Source: an uncultured Endozoicomonas sp. (GTDB taxonomy: Bacteria > Pseudomonadota > Gammaproteobacteria > Pseudomonadales > Endozoicomonadaceae). From it: a stretch of 49,099 bases of DNA. Location: assembly GCA_900299555.1 (NCBI GenBank), contig OODV01000044.1, forward strand, positions 1-49,099, written 5' to 3'. Below, in pieces: positions 35,326 through 44,376 of this stretch. The position numbers and the translations under genes are program-made. Below the pieces are notes generated by a model that worked only from the letters and a program-made list of their open reading frames with translations, was not told where the DNA came from and searched no databases. Within the stretch, counting starts at the first letter, position 1; each line of letters begins with the position of its first letter.

Positions 35326-36249
35326 TCAGTGATGAGCCAGTTCAGCAAGAATTCGGTCAGCACCTTGTGCCAACAAAGATTCAGCCACCTGAATGCCAGC
35401 AGACTCATACTCATGGGCAGCGCACTGCAATTCGCTGCGATAGATGGTCTGACCATCGGGGCTGCCTACCAGCCCTCTCAGAAACAGCTGGTTATCCTTG
35501 AATTCTGCAAACCCACCAATGGGTACCTGACAGCCTCCATTCAAGCGTTTGTTCATGGCACGTTCGGCACCCACCTTAATTGCGGTCTCTTCGTCATGCA
35601 GGGGGGCAATGAATTGTCTGGTTACTTCATCATCCACCCGCAGTTCAATACCAACGGCACCCTGACCAGCAGCCGGCAGGCTAATTTTTGTATCAAGGTA
35701 AGCCTTGATCCGGTCAGCCATCTCCAGCCGAATCAGCCCTGCGGCTGCCAGTATAATAGCGTCATACTGGCCATCATCCAGCTTGCCCAGGCGTGTATTT
35801 ACGTTACCCCGCAGGAAATTGATGCTCAGGTCAGGACGTGCTGCCAATATCTGGCACTGCCGACGAAGGCTCGAAGTGCCAACAACTGCACCCTGCGGTA
35901 ATTCATCAAGAGAGGTGTAGTGGTTGGAGACGAAAGCATCACGGGGGTCTTCTCTGGGGCAGATCACACCAAGACCGAGTCCTTCTGGAAACTCCATAGG
36001 TACGTCTTTCATTGAGTGAACAGCGATGTCGGCCCTGTTTTCCAGCAGTGCATTTTCCAGCTCTTTGACGAACAATCCTTTACCACCAATTTTGGCAAGT
36101 GGCGCATCCAGAATACGATCCCCCTGACTGGTCATTTTAACCAGCTCAACCTGAATGTCAGGATGATGGAGTTCCAGCTGTTGTTTGACATATTCTGCCT
36201 GCCATAGGGCAAGGGCACTCTTTCGGGTAGCGATGCGAACGGTTTTCAC
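35326..36249 (-). CDS. hemC: hydroxymethylbilane synthase (porphobilinogen deaminase)
   Basis: 307 residues. It polymerises four porphobilinogen units into hydroxymethylbilane in the cytosol. The start [19 protein letters not shown] is classical. The catalytic aspartate lies in HSMKDVP (D82) and the dipyrromethane cofactor cysteine is C240 in [11 protein letters not shown]. All expected residues are present. The gene begins 136 bp downstream of algR and probably has some promoter activity of its own, but no clear -10/-35 pair was identified. Confidence 0.97.
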   Translation of the reverse strand: MKTVRIATRKSALALWQAEYVKQQLELHHPDIQVELVKMTSQGDRILDAPLAKIGGKGLFVKELENALLENRADIAVHSMKDVPMEFPEGLGLGVICPREDPRDAFVSNHYTSLDELPQGAVVGTSSLRRQCQILAARPDLSINFLRGNVNTRLGKLDDGQYDAIILAAAGLIRLEMADRIKAYLDTKISLPAAGQGAVGIELRVDDEVTRQFIAPLHDEETAIKVGAERAMNKRLNGGCQVPIGGFAEFKDNQLFLRGLVGSPDGQTIYRSELQCAAHEYESAGIQVAESLLAQGADRILAELAHH

Positions 36250-36385
36250 AGAATTGATGGCTTCTATTAGTAAATTAATTACCAGTCAGCTACTGGCATG
36301 TAGTGAACAGGATGATACGACAGACAGGCTTTAAGAGACAGTTTTAGAGGTCTGGTTCTGGGGCTGGACCAGGTGGTGAGCCTGG

Positions 36386-37123
36386 CTATAGAGATTGCAT
36401 GATTTTCTTGATCAGTGGCACATGCCGTCGGCTGATAGAAAGGGGCTCGGGCACCTGTTTAAGGTGAATGAAACAATGGCCTTTATCATCCCGGGAAAGG
36501 CTTTCAATGGCATCACGACGCACCAGCGCATTTCTGTGGATTCGGACAAAATGCTGGCTGTGATCCTCTTCAAGTGATTTGAGAGGGTCATCAATAAGAA
36601 CTTCACCATGGCGATGGTGAACGGTCACATATTTATTATCTGCCATGAAGTACAGTACATCATTGAGAGGAACCAGCTCTATTCCGCGCAGGGTTTTGGC
36701 TGCAATATGCCCCTGCTCTTTGCTTTCTGGAAGATGGTCATTCAGGCAGGCCATTTGTAGACGGTTCAGTTTACTGGCACGTTGCAGGGACAGGTTCAGG
36801 TCTTCCTGCCGAATGGGTTTCATCAGGTAGCCGACAGCTTGAGCATCAAATGCTTCCAGTGCGTGATTATCATAAGCAGTACAGAAGATGACTGCAGGCG
36901 GTTTTTCCATTGAACTGATATGCCTGGCGGCTTCCAAACCACCCATGACCGGCATGCGAATGTCCATCAGCACAATGTCCGGGTGATACTGACTGCAAAG
37001 ATCAATGGCATCCCGTCCATTGCTGGCTTCATGCTCAAGAACCATAAAGTTATCAATCCGGCCTATCAGATATCGCAGCCTTTCCCGAGCCAGTGGCTCG
37101 TCATCAACGATCAGTACATTCAT
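36386..37123 (-). CDS. algR: AlgR-like LytTR response regulator
   Basis: 245 residues. The receiver domain has D7/D8, phospho-acceptor D54 (VLMDIRMP) and K102; a LytTR DNA-binding domain occupies about 140-243 (FMADNKYVTVHHRHGEVL, then RIHRNALVRRDAI). In Pseudomonas, AlgR with the kinase AlgZ/FimS controls alginate, type IV pili twitching and virulence. The start overlaps algZ by 20 bases. No alginate genes are in the window, so the local targets are unknown. Confidence 0.96.
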   Translation of the reverse strand: MNVLIVDDEPLARERLRYLIGRIDNFMVLEHEASNGRDAIDLCSQYHPDIVLMDIRMPVMGGLEAARHISSMEKPPAVIFCTAYDNHALEAFDAQAVGYLMKPIRQEDLNLSLQRASKLNRLQMACLNDHLPESKEQGHIAAKTLRGIELVPLNDVLYFMADNKYVTVHHRHGEVLIDDPLKSLEEDHSQHFVRIHRNALVRRDAIESLSRDDKGHCFIHLKQVPEPLSISRRHVPLIKKIMQSL

Positions 37124-38219
37124 TGTTCCAGTCGTCTGTTCCTGTCAGTAAATTATCGATTGTGTTGTCCCATCGACAGGGATATTGCACCCGTGCAATA
37201 AACCATTTGGTGTCGGATTGTTCTTTTATATCCGTGGTCAGGCTGGCTTTGCTTCCATAAAGCATCTCCAGTCGTGAACGGATGTTGCTCAGAGCAATCT
37301 GATTGCCTTTTGAAATGGTCTCTGTATATGGCATCGGATTTTCTACAGAAATCTGAACCATTTGATCATTAACTTCGATGTTGATGTTGATGCAGCCACC
37401 GTCCTCTAATGGCTGGATTCCATGGTATACGGCGTTTTCCACCAATGGTTGTACGGTGAAGGGCGGAATGGTCATTCTTTGTGGAAGCTCGCAGATTTTC
37501 CAATCGACCTGCAGGCGATCTCCAAGCCTTTTCTGTTCGATTCGAAGATAGCTTTTACTGATCTGTATTTCTTTGTGAATTGGAACCACTGCGCTTTGGT
37601 TCTGTTGGCCGGGGTGTTGCAGGCTGGCTCTGAACAGGTCAGAGAGGTCTTCCACAGCCTGTTCTGCTTTTTCAGGGTTAATCTGAATCAGGCTGGCAAT
37701 GATGTTCATGCTGTTGAATAAAAAGTGAGGTCGGATATTTGCCTGCAAAGAGTCCAGGCGTGCATTGTGAATAACCTGCTGCTGTATATCGACTTCGTAC
37801 TTAATGTAGAAATAGCGAAGCAGCATGGCGGATATGATCAGTGCGGCCAGCAGGTTGCGGTTCACCTGCTGCCAGTCTGGTATGAAATGGATAGGTGCCA
37901 GGAGCATTTGGGCAAGCAGAGTCAATATCAGAGTAATAATCTGAACACCCAGCAGGGAGATTGTGACCGATTGCCAGATAGGCAGGTTTTTCAAAAAGGG
38001 GCGAACAAGGTAAAGAAAAGCACTGCTGGAAAGTACAATCCACTGAACGAACAGCGACAACATGGCCAGCCGTGTCCAGCTAAATAGAATCTCACCGGGC
38101 AGGGCAAGTACCTGAACCAGTACAAACAGCTCTGAAATCAAAACCAGCATGAAGACGGACTGACCAGACCCAAGGTCAGGAAGAAAAAAATCGTCTCTGC
38201 GGTAGTGTGTCTGGATCAT
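37104..38219 (-). CDS. algZ: AlgZ/FimS-type membrane histidine kinase
   Basis: 371 residues from ATG 38219; a GTG at 38243 in frame would add eight residues. Four membrane segments span about 22-40, 50-72, 85-108 and 122-138. The atypical kinase core has IRPHFLFNSMN with H165 as the phospho-acceptor and a divergent ATP-binding region (VQPLVENAVYHGIQP). This is the LytS-like His-kinase type that lacks canonical boxes. It pairs with the overlapping algR and is divergent from argH, the order I recall in Pseudomonas. Confidence 0.94.
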   Translation of the reverse strand: MIQTHYRRDDFFLPDLGSGQSVFMLVLISELFVLVQVLALPGEILFSWTRLAMLSLFVQWIVLSSSAFLYLVRPFLKNLPIWQSVTISLLGVQIITLILTLLAQMLLAPIHFIPDWQQVNRNLLAALIISAMLLRYFYIKYEVDIQQQVIHNARLDSLQANIRPHFLFNSMNIIASLIQINPEKAEQAVEDLSDLFRASLQHPGQQNQSAVVPIHKEIQISKSYLRIEQKRLGDRLQVDWKICELPQRMTIPPFTVQPLVENAVYHGIQPLEDGGCININIEVNDQMVQISVENPMPYTETISKGNQIALSNIRSRLEMLYGSKASLTTDIKEQSDTKWFIARVQYPCRWDNTIDNLLTGTDDWNNECTDR

Positions 38220-38471
38220 AATTTTAGCGGCTCTCGTTCCCACACATATTGTGAGAACTCATACTCTTTAGGTTTGTTTGCCCTGGGAATTTAGAAACTA
38301 TCCATCAGTGTTATCGGAAGCACGGCTATTCTCTTGCCTGAGAGACTGTCATGAGCGATGCAATCAAGCCGCTACACCGATATAATGCCTCCGCTCTCAA
38401 TGCTCCAATGACGGATTGGCGTTGATTGTACGTTCGTCTTTAAAAATGAGAACCGGGTTGGGAAGAGATCG

Positions 38472-39881
38472 ATGTCGGCAAGCGATTCAACAGAGAAGGG
38501 TGAAAAGAGCAGTAACCAGCAATGGGGGGGGCGCTTCAGTGAAGGCGTTGATGCCTTTGTTGCTCGCTTTACAGCTTCCATTGACTTTGATCAGCGTCTG
38601 TATCGCCATGATATTCAGGGCTCCATGGCTCATGCAAAAATGCTGCAGCAGTCAGGCATACTTTCTGAAGACGAACTGAGTGCCATTCTCTCCGGTCTCG
38701 AGAGTATTCTTGAGGATATTGAGCAAGGTCGTATCGACTGGTCCATTGAGTTGGAAGATATCCACATGAACATTGAGGCTCGTCTCACCGATCGTATTGG
38801 TGATGCGGGTAAAAAGCTCCATACCGGGCGCTCCCGAAATGATCAGGTGGCGACAGATATTCGCCTTTGGCTGCGTGATGAAATTGATGCTATTTCCGAA
38901 GAGCTAAAGCGATTACAGACAGGCCTGCTGGATGTTGCCGAGCGTGAATCAGATACTATCATGCCTGGTTTTACCCATCTTCAGACAGCACAACCTGTGA
39001 CGTTCGGTCATCACCTGATGGCCTGGTACGAGATGCTGGTGCGTGACTATGAGCGTCTTCAGGACTGCCGTAAGCGTGTAAATATAAGTCCTCTGGGTGC
39101 TGCTGCACTGGCAGGAACCACCTACCCTATCGATCGGGAGTTCACGGCTTCTGCCCTTGGGTTTGAACGCCCTTCCCGTAACTCTCTGGACTCTGTCAGT
39201 GATCGGGATTTTGCCATTGAGTTCTGTGCTGCTGGCGCCCTGATCATGACTCACCTGTCACGCATGTCCGAAGAATTAGTGCTCTGGACTTCCGCTCAGT
39301 TTAACTTCATTGACCTTCCAGATCGTTTCTGTACAGGCTCATCAATCATGCCTCAGAAAAAAAACCCGGATGTACCTGAGCTGGTAAGGGGGAAAACAGG
39401 CCGTGTGAATGGCCACCTGGTTTCACTGCTGACCCTGATGAAGTCTCAGCCACTGGCTTATAACAAAGATAACCAGGAGGACAAGGAACCACTGTTTGAT
39501 ACGGTGGATACCCTCAAGGATTGTCTGCGAGCCTTTGCTGATATGGTGCCGCATGTTCAGGCCCGGAAAGAAAACATGCTGGAGGCGGCTCGCAGAGGTT
39601 TCAGTACCGCCACTGACTTGGCCGACTACCTGGTTCGTCGGGGAATGCCTTTCAGAAATGCCCACGAAGTGGTGGGTAAGGCTGTGGCCTTCGGTATTCA
39701 AGAAGGGCGTGACCTGTCTGAGATGACGTTGGTCGAGCTTCAGGTCTTCTCTGAGACTATCGAACAGGATGTGTTCGATGTTCTGACTCTGGAAGGCTCC
39801 GTAAGCACCAGAAATCATCTGGGAGGTACGGCACCGGAGCAAGTCAGGCAAGCTGTTTTGAATGCCCGTAATATACTGTAA
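38472..39881 (+). CDS. argH: argininosuccinate lyase
   Basis: 469 residues. It splits argininosuccinate into arginine and fumarate, the last step of arginine synthesis. The conserved [12 protein letters not shown] start (about residue 17), [12 protein letters not shown], and the catalytic-serine loop [12 protein letters not shown] (about 287-298) are intact. An AGAGAT purine run precedes ATG 38472. The codons for WGGR form an eight-G tract (38524-38531). It is divergent from algZ across 228 bp that hold no other gene. Confidence 0.97.
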   Translation: MSASDSTEKGEKSSNQQWGGRFSEGVDAFVARFTASIDFDQRLYRHDIQGSMAHAKMLQQSGILSEDELSAILSGLESILEDIEQGRIDWSIELEDIHMNIEARLTDRIGDAGKKLHTGRSRNDQVATDIRLWLRDEIDAISEELKRLQTGLLDVAERESDTIMPGFTHLQTAQPVTFGHHLMAWYEMLVRDYERLQDCRKRVNISPLGAAALAGTTYPIDREFTASALGFERPSRNSLDSVSDRDFAIEFCAAGALIMTHLSRMSEELVLWTSAQFNFIDLPDRFCTGSSIMPQKKNPDVPELVRGKTGRVNGHLVSLLTLMKSQPLAYNKDNQEDKEPLFDTVDTLKDCLRAFADMVPHVQARKENMLEAARRGFSTATDLADYLVRRGMPFRNAHEVVGKAVAFGIQEGRDLSEMTLVELQVFSETIEQDVFDVLTLEGSVSTRNHLGGTAPEQVRQAVLNARNIL

Positions 39882-39896
39882 GTGTTTGCCGAAATC

Positions 39897-39922
39897 GTGA
39901 GTTTTGGGGAATCAAAGCTCAC
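39897..39922 (+). terminator. possible terminator of argH
   Basis: GTGAGTTTT can pair with AAAGCTCAC, with one G-T pair. It is followed by ATTCTTATTATC, which is T-rich but not a clean run. Weak support. Confidence 0.3.
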
Positions 39923-39964
39923 ATTCTTATTATCAGAAATATCTTTTGGGCTGTTTGTAATTCC

Positions 39965-41608
39965 ATGAGTTTGTTATTACATCAGATTGTGCTGCGGCAG
40001 GCTGAGCGTGTCCCTTCCTCCAGGGCTCTCGGTTACAAAGACCAATGGTTTGATTACCAGACTGTTTCCCGCCAGGTTCGATCGGTTGCGGCTGGACTGC
40101 AGAAGTTGGGTTTGATTCAGCATGAGCGGGTTGCCATCTATCTGCCAAAAATTCCGGAAGCCGTGTTCAGCTTCTTTGGGGCTACAGCGGCAGGTGGTGT
40201 CATGGTACCTGTTAACCCGGTACTGAAGGCTCCGCAGGTTTTCCACATACTCAGGGACTGCAATGTCAGAGTACTGATTACCAACAAAGCCCGCTACCAG
40301 CAGCTCGGAGCAGAAATTCATCAGTGTCATGACCTTATCCACATCATTCTGGTTGATGGTGATTTTGTCGATGCTGACCCTGTGAATAACAGTCCCCTTG
40401 ATAGCGCTTTTGTTAATAGCCGGGCAGCCAATACCCTGAATTGGGCGAACTTTCTCCAACCTTATGCCTGGTGGCAACCGATAGCGTCCATTGATGCCGA
40501 TATGGCGGCTATTCTTTACACTTCTGGCAGTACAGGAAAGCCCAAAGGCGTCGTTCTCTCCCATCGAAATATGGTGACTGGGGCCAGCAGTGTTGCTGAG
40601 TACCTAGGGAATACACCAGAAGATCGATTGTTGTGTATTCTGCCGTTCAGCTTTGATTACGGCTTCAGTCAGTTGACGACGGCATTTCTGGTAGGTGCCA
40701 GTTGTTACCTCCTTGAATATCTGCTGCCTAGGGATGTTATTAAGGCGATAGAACAGCAGCAGATAACGGGTCTTGGCCTGGTTCCTCCGCTCTGGGTACA
40801 GATTGCTGAGTTGAGTTGGCCTGAGGGTGCCGGCGACAGCCTGCGTTACTTTACCAATACCGGTGGTGCCATGCCTACGGCAACACTGACAGTTTTACGA
40901 AAGCGCTTCCGGTATGCAAAACCTTACCTTATGTATGGGCTGACCGAGGCGTTTCGTTCCTGTTTTCTACCTCCAGAAGCCGTGGATTCAAGGCCTGGAT
41001 CTATAGGGAAAGCAATTCCCAATGCGGATGTAATGGTTATCAATGAGTTGGGGGAACTCTGTGGCCCTCATGAGCCCGGAGAACTTGTTCATCGCGGTGC
41101 ATTGGTGAGCATGGGGTACTGGAATGACCCTGAGCGAACAGCCGAACGTTTCAGACCTGCACCCTGTACCATCCCTGAAATTCCAAATAAGGAACTGGCA
41201 GTATGGTCTGGTGATGTCGTAAGAAAAGACGACGAAGGATATATCTATTTTATTGGTCGCCGGGACGACATGATCAAGACTTCCGGCTACCGCGTCAGCC
41301 CTACAGAAGTGGAAGAGGTGGTCTACTCATCCGGGCTGGTTGCAGAAGTAGCTGCTATTGGTGTCCCTCACTCTCGATTGGGACAGGCCATTGTACTGGT
41401 GGTAGTGAGCAGTGACAGCAGTAAGATTGATGAACCATCACTGATCCGCCACTGTCAGCAATGCTTGCCCGCCTATATGGTGCCTATGCGCGTTATTCAG
41501 CAATCTGCTCTGTCCAGAAATCCTAATAGCAAAATTGATCGCAAGCCATTACTGGACGAATACAGGAGGCTTTTTCAGGATGAGTGTCAGGAGGCAGCTG
41601 TTTTGTGA
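39965..41608 (+). CDS. AMP-forming acyl-CoA ligase, exosortase A-associated type
   Basis: 547 residues. It would activate a carboxylic acid as acyl-AMP and pass it to CoA or an acyl carrier protein. The nucleotide motif ILYTSGSTGKPKGVVLSHRN lies at about 180-199, YLMYGLTEAF follows, and the C-terminal hinge VRKDDEGYIYFIGRRDD and catalytic lysine NSKIDRK (about 518-524) are intact. The sequence fits the family found beside exosortase A and exopolysaccharide loci (TIGR03098). The neighbouring decarboxylase and carrier protein support that. No exosortase gene is in the window. The start is ATG 39965. Confidence 0.88.
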   Translation: MSLLLHQIVLRQAERVPSSRALGYKDQWFDYQTVSRQVRSVAAGLQKLGLIQHERVAIYLPKIPEAVFSFFGATAAGGVMVPVNPVLKAPQVFHILRDCNVRVLITNKARYQQLGAEIHQCHDLIHIILVDGDFVDADPVNNSPLDSAFVNSRAANTLNWANFLQPYAWWQPIASIDADMAAILYTSGSTGKPKGVVLSHRNMVTGASSVAEYLGNTPEDRLLCILPFSFDYGFSQLTTAFLVGASCYLLEYLLPRDVIKAIEQQQITGLGLVPPLWVQIAELSWPEGAGDSLRYFTNTGGAMPTATLTVLRKRFRYAKPYLMYGLTEAFRSCFLPPEAVDSRPGSIGKAIPNADVMVINELGELCGPHEPGELVHRGALVSMGYWNDPERTAERFRPAPCTIPEIPNKELAVWSGDVVRKDDEGYIYFIGRRDDMIKTSGYRVSPTEVEEVVYSSGLVAEVAAIGVPHSRLGQAIVLVVVSSDSSKIDEPSLIRHCQQCLPAYMVPMRVIQQSALSRNPNSKIDRKPLLDEYRRLFQDECQEAAVL

Positions 41609-41627
41609 AAGACCCTGAGAAAGAGAT

Positions 41628-42854
41628 ATGAGTAAAGGACATCATCGACTGGAGGCTCTCCAGTCCAGAAACAATCAATTGCTGATTGCCGGGCATACCG
41701 CTGCTGAACTGGTTAATATTGCAGGCTCTTCGCCTTGCTACATCTACGACCGGCAGGCTCTGACACAAAGAGTTGCTCAGTTCCGACAGCAGATGCCAGT
41801 AGAGTTGAAGCTTCATTACGCAATAAAAGCCAATCCAATGCCTGCAGTCGTGGGGCATGTGGCGCAGTGTGTTGATGGACTGGATGTTGCTTCCCATCGA
41901 GAAATGCTGGTTGCCCTGGGCGCGGGTATGGATGCTGCCAATATCAGTTTTGCCGGGCCGGCAAAGGGCGGGCATGAACTGAGAGCCGCCGTTGCTGCGG
42001 GTATTACCATCAACATTGAGTCTCCCCTTGAGCTGCAAAGGCTGTACCTTTGTCATCAGGAAATGGGTATTCGCCCGCGTATAGCCTTTCGTGTGAACCC
42101 GGACTTTGAATTAAAGACCTCAGGGATGAAAATGGCCGGTGGTCCCAAACAGTTTGGTATCGATGCTGAACAAATGCCGTCTATTTTATCGGCACTTGAT
42201 TTGGATAAACTGAACTTTCAAGGATTTCATATTTTCTCTGGATCGCAAAATCTCAAGGCAGAGTCTTTGATTGAGTGCCATCAGCAAACCTTTGAGCTGG
42301 CCGCAAGGCTGGCTGATCAGGTTTCTGCTCCAGTAAAGCATATAAATATCGGTGGAGGCCTGGGAATTCCCTATTTCCCCGGAGAACAGACGCTGGGAAT
42401 TGATGGTATTGCAGAAAACTTGCAGCACCTTCTGGATCATCGACCAGAGTCTCTCAAGTCATCAGAGATTGTGATGGAGCTTGGGCGCTGGCTGGTGGGT
42501 GAGGCCGGTTATTATATTTGTCAGGTGACGGATAAAAAAGAATCCCGTGGGCAGACGTTCCTGATGACCAACGGGGGACTGCATCACCACTTGTCAAACT
42601 CAGGTAATTTTGGTCAGGTCATCCGTAAAAACTACCCGGTTGTTCTGGCTCATTGTCTCGAATATGAAGAAAGGGAGGTTGTTGAGGTGGTTGGACCGCT
42701 CTGCACCCCTCTGGATATTGTTGGGGCAAAACTGGCATTGCCAAAAGCTGAGGTAGGGGACTTTATTGTGGTTCTGCAGTCAGGAGCCTATGGCGCAACA
42801 GCAAGTCCACAGAAGTTTCTTGGGCATCCCGAAGTAGTGGAGTTACTCATTTAA
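41628..42854 (+). CDS. PLP-dependent decarboxylase, exosortase A-associated type
   Basis: 408 residues with an alanine racemase-like barrel fold. The PLP-binding lysine is K67 in LHYAIKANP, the phosphate-binding loop GGGLGIPY follows near 245, and the C-terminal domain carries VVGPLCTPLDIVG. It is a member of the Orn/DAP/Arg decarboxylase superfamily and matches the TIGR03099 exosortase-linked subgroup. Its substrate is unknown. It begins 19 bp after the acyl-CoA ligase, so they form an operon, and the pair probably makes an amine-bearing or acyl group for surface polysaccharide. That last step is inference. Confidence 0.88.
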   Translation: MSKGHHRLEALQSRNNQLLIAGHTAAELVNIAGSSPCYIYDRQALTQRVAQFRQQMPVELKLHYAIKANPMPAVVGHVAQCVDGLDVASHREMLVALGAGMDAANISFAGPAKGGHELRAAVAAGITINIESPLELQRLYLCHQEMGIRPRIAFRVNPDFELKTSGMKMAGGPKQFGIDAEQMPSILSALDLDKLNFQGFHIFSGSQNLKAESLIECHQQTFELAARLADQVSAPVKHINIGGGLGIPYFPGEQTLGIDGIAENLQHLLDHRPESLKSSEIVMELGRWLVGEAGYYICQVTDKKESRGQTFLMTNGGLHHHLSNSGNFGQVIRKNYPVVLAHCLEYEEREVVEVVGPLCTPLDIVGAKLALPKAEVGDFIVVLQSGAYGATASPQKFLGHPEVVELLI

Positions 42855-42865
42855 ACAGAAGAAGA

Positions 42866-42889
42866 CCAGGTCAGAATATTCTGGCCTGG
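42866..42889. terminator. palindromic hairpin between convergent genes
   Basis: CCAGG-T-CAGAATATTCTG-G-CCTGG is nearly perfectly self-complementary. There are A and T runs on the two sides (AAAAAA on the plus strand), so it could terminate convergent transcripts. Confidence 0.5.
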
Positions 42890-42908
42890 CAAAAAATGAC
42901 TAAGGCAG

Positions 42909-43157
42909 TCAGACTTCTGCTTTAGCAGATCCTATGTACGAAAGAACAGAGCCAACGGTTTCGAATAATTCGGCATCCAGGTCATCATCATTCACCGCAA
43001 TACCAAACGTTTCTTCCATCGCGGTAATCAATCCTACCACTGCCATAGAATCGAACTCTGGCAGGGCGCCCAGCAGCTCAGTATTTTCATTGAACTCGCT
43101 GGTATCCAGCTTGAGAAGATCGGCCAAAATGGCGTTCAGTTGTTCCAGCTTGGTCAT
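42909..43157 (-). CDS. acyl carrier protein
   Basis: 82 residues. The phosphopantetheine attachment serine is S37 in EFDSMAV. The helices and acidic surface fit the ACP fold. It is convergent with the decarboxylase, not in its operon, although the three proteins are probably functionally tied as the ligase-decarboxylase-ACP set of the exosortase A group. GGGATG precedes ATG 43157. A run of eight C (G on the coding strand) lies at 43196-43203, about 40 bases upstream. Confidence 0.93.
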   Translation of the reverse strand: MTKLEQLNAILADLLKLDTSEFNENTELLGALPEFDSMAVVGLITAMEETFGIAVNDDDLDAELFETVGSVLSYIGSAKAEV

Positions 43158-43335
43158 TTATCATCCCGAGAGGTAATACCAATTATTTTCTTTAACCCCC
43201 CCCAATTGTGCATGGTCAGCGAACCATGCTCATAACAGGGGTTGAAAATTAGATTGGTGAAAAATCGGCAACTTTAGGCATTTTCTGGCCATGGCGCAAC
43301 TGTGGCCATCTGCAGACTGAAAGCGGAAACCTCTA

Positions 43336-44376
43336 TTAAACAGCTTCATTGTTATGAACTGTCTGCAGTTGTGTGATTTTTGGTTCCAGAGCCTGCCAAA
43401 CGAAAGTTGGCGTCATAGGAGCAAAAATCTCCGGGTCTGTTACCGGAAAATCACCGGTTGGACATTGCTCGAGCGTCAGGTGCTTCTGGCCAGTTCCATA
43501 CGCTCCCACCTTTACGGGGCTGGTGGGGCCATAAAGTGAGACGGCTGGAATTTCCAGTGCAGCGGTTAAATGTCCCAGGCCGGTATCAACAGCGACGGCA
43601 GCCTGAGCCTCACAGATCACTCCTGCAACTTCAGCCAGCGATAGTTTGGGTAGCACTATAGCCTGACTACTTGCACTGGCAATGCGCTCTGCTCTTGCCT
43701 TCTCGTTGTCATTACCCCAGGGCAGTACAACATGAAAACCTGCTTGATTAACGTGTTGTGCCAGTTCGCACCAGTAGTTTTCTGGCCAGTGCTTGGTTGG
43801 CCATGTTGTGCCATGAATAAAAACGACATACGGAGTTTCTTTGATCAGGTTCTTAGGGAATTTGTTCTTATTCAGCAAAAACTGGCCGGGCACTTTTGGC
43901 AATGCGTAAGCAAGGGACTTGGCAAAGAGTTGGCGGACTCGCTCAACGGCATGCTGTTCCCAGGCAACCGATTGAGGGAACTGGTAAAATCGGCTGGCAA
44001 CCGGCTCGCGGGCAGAATGCTTATCCAGTCCAAATCGGGGGCCGCTGGCCTTTCCTGCCAGGAAAGCACTTTTTAACAGCCCTTGTGCATCAATAACTGC
44101 ATCGTAATTACTGGCACCAATGCGCTTTTTAAATTGTTGCCACTCACCGGATTTCCAAGTCTGAATCAAGGACTTCCGCCAGCGCCGAACAGCTACCGGA
44201 ATGACTTGATCGACAGCGGGGTGCCAGGCTGGAATCTCGGAAAAGCTCTCTTCCACTACCCAGTCGAAACGAAGACCTGGAATCGCAGCGGTTGCATCGG
44301 TCAGTGCTGGCAGGGTGTGGATAACATCCCCCATGGAGGATGTTTTTACCACCAATACATGCTTTGGTTGAGTCAA
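43336..44376 (-). CDS. waaC: LPS heptosyltransferase I (WaaC)
   Basis: 346 residues. A GT9-family enzyme that adds the first heptose to Kdo of the LPS inner core at the inner membrane. The start VLVVKTSSMGDVIHTLPAL (about 8-26) and C-terminal IHGTTWPTKHWP and VDTGLGHLTAALE motifs are typical. ATG 44376 overlaps the waaF stop by 4 bases, so the two are translated together, giving waaF-waaC order. All motifs are intact. Confidence 0.95.
   Translation of the reverse strand: MTQPKHVLVVKTSSMGDVIHTLPALTDATAAIPGLRFDWVVEESFSEIPAWHPAVDQVIPVAVRRWRKSLIQTWKSGEWQQFKKRIGASNYDAVIDAQGLLKSAFLAGKASGPRFGLDKHSAREPVASRFYQFPQSVAWEQHAVERVRQLFAKSLAYALPKVPGQFLLNKNKFPKNLIKETPYVVFIHGTTWPTKHWPENYWCELAQHVNQAGFHVVLPWGNDNEKARAERIASASSQAIVLPKLSLAEVAGVICEAQAAVAVDTGLGHLTAALEIPAVSLYGPTSPVKVGAYGTGQKHLTLEQCPTGDFPVTDPEIFAPMTPTFVWQALEPKITQLQTVHNNEAV

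Noticed and set aside
38219-38243. GTG start for algZ
   Set aside because: It would add eight residues without a better ribosome-binding site; ATG 38219 gives a sensible N terminus.
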